Origin: Ekhidna sp.
GTDB taxonomy: Bacteria > Bacteroidota > Bacteroidia > Cytophagales > Cyclobacteriaceae
Reading direction: 5' to 3'
Length of the DNA: 5,634 bases
Assembly (NCBI GenBank): GCA_028821635.1
Contig: JAPPDO010000237.1
Coordinates: forward strand, 1-5,634
In this document: piece by piece, positions 1 through 4,502 of the stretch
Layout of the letters: each line of letters begins with the position of its first letter
Numbering within the stretch: the first letter of the stretch is position 1
Program-made: the position numbers and the translations under genes
The notes under the pieces: generated by a model
Told to the model about the DNA's origin: nothing
The model's database searches: none
What the model saw: the letters and a program-made list of their open reading frames with translations, nothing else

Positions 1-16
1 TAATAACGATTTAAAC

Positions 17-66
17 CCAAAGGGCACACAAAGGACACCAAGAAGCCACTAAGGTCACGGAGAGGG
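17..66. repeat. Degenerate short-period A/C/G-rich array
   Basis: About four imperfect units of 9-11 bases, each an A/G-rich half followed by a CAC ending: AAAGGGCAC (19-27), ACAAAGGACAC (28-38), CAAGAAGCCAC (39-49) and TAAGGTCAC (50-58), trailing into GGAGAG. The plus strand is almost free of T here. Similar low-complexity tracts occur between genes in many bacterial genomes. That comparison is from memory, and no function is claimed. Confidence 0.5.
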
Positions 67-77
67 GTCTGCAAGAA

Positions 78-152
78 CCTCCATCTAGGTGTAGTTTGTA
101 GTTCGACAGGCTCACTAACAGGTTCGACAGGCTCACCAACCATTGATGGAGG
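78..152. repeat. 8-bp inverted repeat framing the tandem repeat
   Basis: CCTCCATC at 78-85 is the exact reverse complement of GATGGAGG at 145-152. The 59-base interval between the arms contains the two-copy 21-bp tandem repeat, so the arms could close a stem with the tandem repeat in the loop, or mark the ends of a small inserted unit. The bases outside the arms do not continue the pairing. Confidence 0.5.
101..142. repeat. Two-copy 21-bp tandem repeat
   Basis: The core GTTCGACAGGCTCA occurs at 101-114 and again at 122-135, giving a 21-bp period. The tails are similar (CTAACAG against CCAACCA). A shorter echo, GTAGTTT/GTAGTTC (91-97, 98-104), leads into it. Only two units exist and there is no unique spacer between them, so it is a tandem repeat and not a CRISPR array. 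Confidence 0.7.
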
Positions 153-157
153 CCTAT

Positions 158-220
158 CTCCTCGCTGAAAAAGCAACGAAACATATTAAAGCGTAGATGC
201 GATCTACGCTTAGGCTAGTA
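158..220. repeat. Hairpin-bearing intergenic repeat, copy 1
   Basis: The right half contains a perfect 10-bp palindrome, AAGCGTAGAT at 189-198 pairing with ATCTACGCTT at 202-211 around a GCG loop. Bases 189-219 match 394-424 at 27 of 31 positions. The left half (158-188) also aligns with 364-393, but with gaps. The motif therefore belongs to a dispersed repeat of about 60 bp in the same orientation. Tight palindromes of this kind resemble REP-type elements mobilised in trans by Y1 (RAYT) transposases. That link is inference, since no transposase lies in the window. Confidence 0.65.
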
Positions 221-304
221 TCTTCATTTCTTTTTCACGTTCCACGCCGGACGTTCCACATCGGGGAAAGTCTATCGGGTCGCCGAAGCGTCGGATCGCC
301 GAGA

Positions 305-359
305 CGGCTAAAATCAAATCCAGCCGATCGACACCCTTAGCCGGGTGCGTGATTTTAGC
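305..359. repeat. Nested inverted repeat with alternative pairing
   Basis: GCTAAAATCA (307-316) is perfectly complementary to TGATTTTAGC (350-359). Inside the 33-base interval, CACCC (332-336) pairs with GGGTG (343-347), so a stem within a stem is possible. A competing small hairpin pairs CGGCT (305-309) with AGCCG (322-326), using bases of the outer left arm. The CTAAAATCA word recurs at 433-441 and could also pair with the 350-358 arm. The structure is visible in sequence; no function is known. Confidence 0.55.
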
Positions 360-363
360 ATTT

Positions 364-425
364 CTCCCGCGAAGAGAGCAACATAAACCATTGAAGCGTA
401 GATGCAGTCTACGTTTAGGCCAGTC
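364..425. repeat. Hairpin-bearing intergenic repeat, copy 2
   Basis: This is a diverged copy of the unit at 158-220. Its palindrome pairs AAGCGTAGA (394-402) with TCTACGTTT (408-416) around the loop TGCAG. The single non-Watson-Crick position is a G-T pair (396/414), which remains a wobble pair in plus-strand RNA. The four differences from copy 1 in the right half are all transitions. The copy is bracketed by a 9-bp inverted repeat, TGATTTTAG (350-358) and CTAAAATCA (433-441). It ends about 50 bp from the rplI stop, so it would lie in the 3' part of that transcript, but no U-tract follows it. Confidence 0.65.
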
Positions 426-473
426 AGTTATACTAAAATCAATCGGGATAACCTATGCGGAATGTCCTGATAA

Positions 474-917
474 TTATTCAGCTACAACTTTTAGTCTCAC
501 CGTGTGGCTTACTTCTTTATGCAGTTTAAGTGAAGCATTATACTCGCCGAGTTCTCTGATTTTCTGCTCAAGGGAGATTTGCTTTCTATCCACCTGATGT
601 CCTTTTTCTGCGAGTGCTTCAGCTATCTGAATGGGGGTAATTGCACCAAAAATTCTGCCCTTTTCTCCAGCCTTGGTTTTGATTTCTATTATAAGGTCTC
701 CGATTTTTTCTGCGGTTTCGAGGGCATCTTTTTTGGCTTTTTCAGCCTTGTGTGAGGCTTGACGAATTTCTTCTTCAACCATCTTTTTGTTAGATGTGCT
801 TGCAATCATTGCCATCCCTTTTGGGATCAGGAAGTTCCTGCCGTATCCCGGTTTTACGGATACGATTTCATTCTTATCTCCAAGTCCCTGTATATCTTTT
901 TTTAATATTACTTCCAT
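474..917 (-). CDS. rplI: 50S ribosomal protein L9
   Basis: This is L9 (bL9), a large-subunit protein that binds 23S rRNA near the base of the L1 stalk and helps maintain reading frame. At 147 residues it is the normal family length. The N-terminal rRNA-binding domain (about 1-50) contains the full L9 signature: G13, N16, V21, G24-Y25, N28-F29-L30, G34, A36 and S40. A charged connecting helix (about 43-78) follows, then the C-terminal domain from about 80, with KTKAGEKGRIFGAIT at its start. The gene is last in a leftward operon and begins 8 bp after the rpsR stop. There is no Shine-Dalgarno sequence before the ATG, as usual in Bacteroidota. No intrinsic terminator is evident after it. Confidence 0.97.
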   Translation of the reverse strand: MEVILKKDIQGLGDKNEIVSVKPGYGRNFLIPKGMAMIASTSNKKMVEEEIRQASHKAEKAKKDALETAEKIGDLIIEIKTKAGEKGRIFGAITPIQIAEALAEKGHQVDRKQISLEQKIRELGEYNASLKLHKEVSHTVRLKVVAE

Positions 918-925
918 AGCGGCAA

Positions 926-1177
926 TTATTTAAGAGCATCACCAACGTAAGGCATTAAAGCAAGATGCCTTGACCTTTTAATTGCCTGCGATACCTTTCT
1001 TTGATATTTGAGGCTTGTTCCCGTTAATCTTCGGGGAAGAATCTTTCCCTGCTCATTGACGAATTTTAAAAGGAAGTCAGGGTCTTTGTAATCAATGTAC
1101 TTAATGCCATTCTTTTTGAATCGGCAGTACTTTTCTTTTTTCTGTTCTCTGTTAATAGGTTCGTTTTGTAATGTCAT
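926..1177 (-). CDS. rpsR: 30S ribosomal protein S18
   Basis: This is S18 (bS18), which pairs with S6 on the platform of the small subunit. The 83-residue length is typical. The conserved block runs from about residue 17, [16 protein letters not shown], through [12 protein letters not shown] (44-55), to the basic helix with [15 protein letters not shown] (64-78). A single cysteine (C18) is present. Its ATG overlaps the rpsF stop in an ATGA arrangement (1174-1177), implying translational coupling of the two partner proteins. rplI follows after 8 bp. Confidence 0.97.
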   Translation of the reverse strand: MTLQNEPINREQKKEKYCRFKKNGIKYIDYKDPDFLLKFVNEQGKILPRRLTGTSLKYQRKVSQAIKRSRHLALMPYVGDALK

Positions 1178-1539
1178 TTGGTTACTTCTTTTTTCTCTTC
1201 TTTGTCTTTTTTAAATGCACCTTTTTTTCTGCGGTCGTTATAAATCACGGCGTGTTTATCAAGTGCAGTGATTAGAAATCTCATTACTGCCTCGTCTCTC
1301 CTGTATTCTGTCTCTAGTTTAGCGATTACCTCGGGATTTGCTTGGAATTCAAATAGCTGATAAAATCCGGTGATTTTATGCTGGATAGGGTATGCAAGTT
1401 TTCGCAAGCCCCAACTTTCCTCATTAACAACTGCTGCGCCATTGTCAGTGAGAACTTTCTTGAATTTTCCAACAGCATCCTTCATCTGCACTTCAGACAA
1501 AACGGGAGTTAAAATGAATACTGTTTCGTAATTTTTCAT
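1174..1539 (-). CDS. rpsF: 30S ribosomal protein S6
   Basis: This is S6 (bS6), a small-subunit platform protein that forms a heterodimer with S18 on 16S rRNA. It is 121 residues long. The ferredoxin-like core begins [10 protein letters not shown] and carries the conserved [10 protein letters not shown] segment (43-52) and the helix ending [13 protein letters not shown] (78-90). Residues 103-121 are a lysine/glutamate-rich, probably disordered tail. S6 tails vary between species. The gene is first in the rpsF-rpsR-rplI unit. No ssb or priB gene lies between rpsF and rpsR, unlike the arrangements in Firmicutes or enterobacteria. Confidence 0.96.
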   Translation of the reverse strand: MKNYETVFILTPVLSEVQMKDAVGKFKKVLTDNGAAVVNEESWGLRKLAYPIQHKITGFYQLFEFQANPEVIAKLETEYRRDEAVMRFLITALDKHAVIYNDRRKKGAFKKDKEEKKEVTK

Positions 1540-1555
1540 ACTTAAAATTAAAATG

Positions 1556-1590
1556 CGAAATTAATGTTTTCTATTACAACAACATGCAAT
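1556..1590 (-). promoter_or_regulatory. Possible promoter for rpsF-rpsR-rplI
   Basis: In the 64-bp gap upstream of rpsF, the minus strand reads TAATTTCG (1556-1563), one base off the Bacteroidota -7 consensus TAnnTTTG. GTTG (1580-1583) lies 16 bases and ATTG (1587-1590) 23 bases further upstream, either of which could serve as the -33 element. The -7 candidate is about 17 bases before the rpsF start codon, so the leader would be short. The match is imperfect. Read-through from the upstream coiled-coil gene is the alternative. Confidence 0.3.
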
Positions 1591-1603
1591 GGAATAGGTA
1601 ATT

Positions 1604-2536
1604 CTATTTTATGGTAAAAGTCCCCCGGCCGATCAGGTAGTCATCCGTATAAATCTCAGCCCGGTGCTGACCAATGGCATACTCGCTTCCCTTAATGTAT
1701 AGAAATGTCACCAACTGACTGTTTCTATCGTAGAGAATCTCTTGTTTGGCCGTGTAGAAAAGCGCTCGATTTTCAAAGGGAAACGAACCTGAACCTCTGC
1801 TCACATCAAATAAGACATTGCCGTCAGGTGCAACCACACGGAGTAATAACCTTCTTCCTTCAATGGGTGCAATTTCATTCTCCAGCACGGTGAATTGAAT
1901 CTTGAGTTGGTGGATGTGGCGATTTTTGTATTTTTGATTGTCTCTTTCTTTACCTCTTTCACTGACAGCGATGACCTTCATTCCTTGGATTTCAAGTCTT
2001 GAGGCCTGAGCAACTTTCTGTTCCAGTTCCTGTGTATTTTCCTGTAGCTGCTGAATGGATTCATTCAACTGGTTTTTTTCAACTTTTAATGAGATGTTCT
2101 CCTTTGCAAGTTGCTTATTAAGCACTTTGAGCTGCTTAATTTCCTCATCTTTTATGAGTAATAGTTCTTTATAGCCGTCCACTCTGTTATTAAGTTTTGC
2201 GATTGTTTCCCGCTGATACTCCGCATTCAGTAATAATTGTTTTTTATCAGCTTCCAGTTGGTTTTTCAGGGTTTCTAATGTGTCTACCTCTCCTCCAAAT
2301 GCTATTATTTCCTTGATACGAATGTCTAACTCTTGTGATATTGAATCAAGCGTAAGATAGGTTTGGGATATTTCTTTCTGTTGTATCTTTTTCTCAGTTT
2401 CCAGTTGCCGGTTTTGATAGTAGAAGAAGAAAACGGCAATCAGCAAAAGTGAGATAATGAAGATAAAGACCGGGGTTCTGTTATTTTTTGGAGCCATGTG
2501 ATTTGGCTTTTGATCTGTGTTTTGATTTTCGCTCAT
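1604..2536 (-). CDS. Membrane-anchored periplasmic coiled-coil protein, function unknown
   Basis: I do not recognise a characterised family. The 310 residues divide into four parts. A polar N-terminus (1-21) is followed by one transmembrane helix (about 22-40, rich in I, L, F and V). Next is a long heptad-like coiled coil (about 44-180, rich in Q, K, E and L). A C-terminal globular domain (about 184-310) alternates hydrophobic and polar residues and contains RRLLLRVVAPDG (228-239) and an ending with GRGTFTIK. The positive charges before the helix (K10, K17, R20) suggest the N-terminus is cytoplasmic and the coiled coil periplasmic. The C-terminal part looks like an all-beta sandwich. Similar coiled coils are often mislabelled as SMC or ParA proteins; no ATPase motif is present. 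M14 is a second possible start, but the upstream ATG fits the promoter spacing. Confidence 0.85.
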   Translation of the reverse strand: MSENQNTDQKPNHMAPKNNRTPVFIFIISLLLIAVFFFYYQNRQLETEKKIQQKEISQTYLTLDSISQELDIRIKEIIAFGGEVDTLETLKNQLEADKKQLLLNAEYQRETIAKLNNRVDGYKELLLIKDEEIKQLKVLNKQLAKENISLKVEKNQLNESIQQLQENTQELEQKVAQASRLEIQGMKVIAVSERGKERDNQKYKNRHIHQLKIQFTVLENEIAPIEGRRLLLRVVAPDGNVLFDVSRGSGSFPFENRALFYTAKQEILYDRNSQLVTFLYIKGSEYAIGQHRAEIYTDDYLIGRGTFTIK

Positions 2537-2555
2537 CTCTTTGATTTTTGTGCCG

Positions 2556-2563
2556 CAAAAGTA
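2556..2563 (-). promoter_or_regulatory. Bacteroidota -7 box for the coiled-coil gene
   Basis: The minus strand reads TACTTTTG here, an exact match to TAnnTTTG, within the 42-bp gap between the methyltransferase gene and the coiled-coil gene and 19 bases before the latter's ATG. A duplicate-like TTTACTTT precedes it. The best -33 candidate, CTTG on the minus strand (2588-2591), is 24 bases away, slightly long, and lies inside the end of the upstream gene. Confidence 0.45.
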
Positions 2564-2578
2564 AAAAAGTAAATAGCT

Positions 2579-3349
2579 TTAGAAATACAAGATAAAATGT
2601 TGTTTAAACATTTCGACGTTAGGAAAGATCAGGCCGGCTTGAAATAAATCAATTGATAAGGAAAACCTAGGGTCTTGGATGAGTTGCTGCCAAATCTCTT
2701 TCATGTCTTTTGACCGGTAAATATCGTAGATAATAACACACTTCGTCCGGGGAGTATGTCTCAGTATTAAATCTATGCAGAATGCAATCGCCGATGAGCG
2801 GTGATCTGCATTGAGAAAGTAAAAGTCCGGTTTACTTCTTGCAATTTCTTCTTCTAGCACTTTATAAATATCACCATTGACAACTCTTGTTTTTTTAGAA
2901 ATGGTTGAGATGTTATTTCTGGCAAGTAAAGCCATTATTTGTGACCTTTCTATGGTGGTTACGGATTTTAAATTACTTTTTGCAAGATGCAGCGTATTGA
3001 TCCCCAGCGAAGTGCCTGTCTCCATAGCTGACTCAGCGTTCAGATAATTGGCGAGGTGGTAGAGAAAGGATGAAAACTTTCTTTCAGTTGAGGAAGTAAT
3101 AGCAAGACGGCTTATGCGTCTTATTCTGGAGGTTTGATTTTTGAAGTCTGCAACCTCAATAAGTTCATGATTACTTCGCAAATCCTGCCTCAACGCCTCA
3201 ATATCATTAAATCTGGTTTTGGCTGCCATCTTAATACATCTTGTGATTAATTGGTAAACAAACGGAGAATGAATCCGATGAAGGCCCTTTGTCCGAAATG
3301 AGTAAGAGATATAGTTGGGGAGTTGAGAGAAAAGGATTTTGTAGCTCAA
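2579..3349 (-). CDS. Class I SAM-dependent methyltransferase-like protein
   Basis: The 256-residue protein looks like a Rossmann-fold methyltransferase. An N-terminal extension with HRIHSPFVYQL (24-34) precedes motif I, E110-x-G112-x-S114-x-G116. The second strand ends in E134, and VVNGD (156-160) follows. The expected metal-binding acidic positions of O-methyltransferase-3-like enzymes appear changed: FLNADH (178-183) has N180 where Asp is usual, and IIYDIYRS (206-213) has YD where DD or DN is usual. SAM binding is therefore plausible but catalysis uncertain, and the substrate is unknown. The start is TTG, overlapping the apaG stop as TTGA (3346-3349). The first in-frame ATG is codon 41, which would delete the conserved HSPFVY segment, so TTG is preferred. 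It is probably co-transcribed with apaG. Confidence 0.8.
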   Translation of the reverse strand: MSYKILFSQLPNYISYSFRTKGLHRIHSPFVYQLITRCIKMAAKTRFNDIEALRQDLRSNHELIEVADFKNQTSRIRRISRLAITSSTERKFSSFLYHLANYLNAESAMETGTSLGINTLHLAKSNLKSVTTIERSQIMALLARNNISTISKKTRVVNGDIYKVLEEEIARSKPDFYFLNADHRSSAIAFCIDLILRHTPRTKCVIIYDIYRSKDMKEIWQQLIQDPRFSLSIDLFQAGLIFPNVEMFKQHFILYF

Positions 3350-3732
3350 TTTAGCTTAAACGGAACCATCAGAATGAACTCAGGAATTTCAACATTGAAA
3401 GTTTTGCCATCCGAAGTCCGTTCCATACTATAATATCCACTCATTTTGCCAACACCGGATTTCAGATTACATCCCGATACATATTGGTGAACCTCTCCCG
3501 GTTCCAGGATTGGCTGTTTGCCCACGACACCCTCGCCGTCAACCTCATGTTTTGGGTGAGTAATGTCATAAATATCCCAGTGCCTTGCTCTTAGCTGAAC
3601 CGTATTATTAGCGTTATTTTCAATGGTTATTCTGTAAGTAAACACAAAATGCTCATTAACAGGCTGAGAATATTCATGCTGATATTTTGTTTCAACGGAA
3701 ACTTTAATTCCTTTCGTGACAACTGTTATCAT
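3346..3732 (-). CDS. apaG: ApaG (Co2+/Mg2+ efflux protein-like, DUF525)
   Basis: The 128-residue, single-domain protein has the normal length for ApaG, a fibronectin-III-like beta sandwich. The hallmark region is G66-E-G-V-V-G71-KQP-ILEPGE (to 80), then QYVSGCNL (83-90) and GKMSGYYSM (95-103). RHWDIYD (50-56) is the other typical strand. The biochemical role is unsettled. Enterobacterial ApaG has been linked to cobalt resistance and magnesium efflux, and the same fold occurs in eukaryotic F-box and PolDIP2-type proteins, where it is thought to mediate protein binding. It is first in a two-gene unit with the methyltransferase-like gene and is divergent from ung. Confidence 0.94.
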   Translation of the reverse strand: MITVVTKGIKVSVETKYQHEYSQPVNEHFVFTYRITIENNANNTVQLRARHWDIYDITHPKHEVDGEGVVGKQPILEPGEVHQYVSGCNLKSGVGKMSGYYSMERTSDGKTFNVEIPEFILMVPFKLN

Positions 3733-3795
3733 TCTTGGCGAACAATTTAAAATAGTTTTAAGTTAAATTTATTAAAATCTTTAGCAAAAAACCAA
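3733..3795. promoter_or_regulatory. Divergent apaG/ung intergenic promoter region
   Basis: This 63-bp, very AT-rich gap must hold the promoters of both divergent genes. On the plus strand, TAGTTTTA (3753-3760) and TAAATTTA (3764-3771) each differ from TAnnTTTG only at the last base. The nearest upstream TTG (3735-3737) is badly spaced for both (15 and 26 bases). No convincing minus-strand box for apaG was found. An A-rich leader lies directly before the ung ATG and there is no Shine-Dalgarno sequence. Confidence 0.35.
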
Positions 3796-4458
3796 ATGGA
3801 TGTAAAAATTGAACAGAGCTGGCATGATCGTTTAGCTTCAGAGTTTGAAAAAGAATATTTTAATGAATTGGTAAAATTCATTAAAGATGAATATAAAAAT
3901 TATCGGATATATCCTCCGGGGTCGAAAATTTTCAATGCCTTCAGTCATTGTCCTTTTGACAAGTTAAAAGTAGTTATTGTTGGTCAAGACCCTTATCATG
4001 GCCCGGGTCAGGCCAATGGGCTATGTTTTTCTGTCAGTGATGGGGTGAGGCAGCCACCCTCTTTACAAAATATATTTAAAGAAATACAAGACGACCTTGG
4101 AAAACCTATTCCCTCTTCGGGCAACTTGGAGAGATGGGCCGATCAGGGAGTTTTGCTGTTGAATGCGACGCTTACGGTCAGAGAAAGACAGGCAGGCTCG
4201 CATCAGGGAAAAGGATGGGAAGTTTTCACTAATAAAGTTTTAGAAGTTGTATCAAATGATAAAGAAAATGTGGTATTCATACTTTGGGGGGCGTATGCTC
4301 AGAAAAAAGGAGCAATCGTTGACACTAAAAAGCATCTGATCTTAAAATCAGCTCATCCCTCGCCATTTTCAGCGGATAATGGATTTTTTGGCAATAAACA
4401 CTTCTCGCAAGCCAACCATTATCTGGAGGAAATGGGTCTAAGAACTATTGATTGGTAA
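3796..4458 (+). CDS. ung: Uracil-DNA glycosylase (family 1)
   Basis: This enzyme excises uracil from DNA, the first step of base-excision repair of deaminated cytosine or misincorporated dUMP. At 220 residues it is full length. The water-activating loop GQDPYH is at 63-68 (catalytic D65), uracil-stacking F78 lies in GLCFSV, the PPSL serine loop is at 87-90, and N123 in LLLN recognises uracil. The HPSP loop starts at H187, the second catalytic residue. The intercalation loop reads HPSPFSADNGFFG, with Phe at 191 where the E. coli enzyme has Leu. The ATG is preceded by an AT-rich leader. The S41 protease gene follows closely on the same strand and may share its transcript. Confidence 0.97.
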   Translation: MDVKIEQSWHDRLASEFEKEYFNELVKFIKDEYKNYRIYPPGSKIFNAFSHCPFDKLKVVIVGQDPYHGPGQANGLCFSVSDGVRQPPSLQNIFKEIQDDLGKPIPSSGNLERWADQGVLLLNATLTVRERQAGSHQGKGWEVFTNKVLEVVSNDKENVVFILWGAYAQKKGAIVDTKKHLILKSAHPSPFSADNGFFGNKHFSQANHYLEEMGLRTIDW

Positions 4459-4502
4459 AATTTTGTTTAATGTTTAGTATAAGATTGGATATTGGTATTT
4501 CG

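Larger units (their letters stand above)
1..473. other. Gene-free repeat patchwork downstream of rplI
   Basis: No convincing coding region is present in this stretch in either direction. It lies 3' of the leftward rpsF-rpsR-rplI operon and consists mostly of small repeats, listed separately. Additional minor repeats are a 9-bp direct repeat ACGTTCCAC at 237-245 and 251-259, and TCGCCGA at 280-286 and 296-302. The 240-350 part is visibly richer in G+C than the adjacent genes, which suggests a different origin from the coding sequence. I found no rho-independent terminator with a U-tract for the ribosomal operon. The hairpins nearest the rplI stop are those of the repeat at 364-425. Confidence 0.7.

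Noticed and set aside
101..142. Possible CRISPR-like repeat pair
   Set aside because: Two directly abutting 21-bp units without unique spacers, and no cas genes, make it an ordinary tandem repeat.
394..416. Hairpin as intrinsic terminator of the rplI operon
   Set aside because: No U-tract follows the stem on the minus strand, its wobble pair becomes a C-A mismatch in that RNA, and the same motif recurs at 189-211 as part of a repeat.
349..597. Plus-strand open frame of 82 codons
   Set aside because: It is antisense to the 3' end of rplI and begins inside the repeat region. Its translation reads through the hairpin repeat and has no recognisable protein character.
1705..1893. Plus-strand open frame of 62 codons
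   Set aside because: It lies wholly antisense within the coiled-coil gene, whose frame is well supported by its domain structure.
1604..2536. SMC or chromosome-partitioning protein
   Set aside because: Only the coiled coil suggests this. There is no Walker A or B motif or ABC signature, and there is a membrane helix at the N-terminus.
4470..4502. Upstream in-frame ATG of the S41 protease gene
   Set aside because: It is possible (11 bp after the ung stop) but adds a longer, less typical n-region before the signal peptide's hydrophobic core. It is kept as an alternative and not used as the start.
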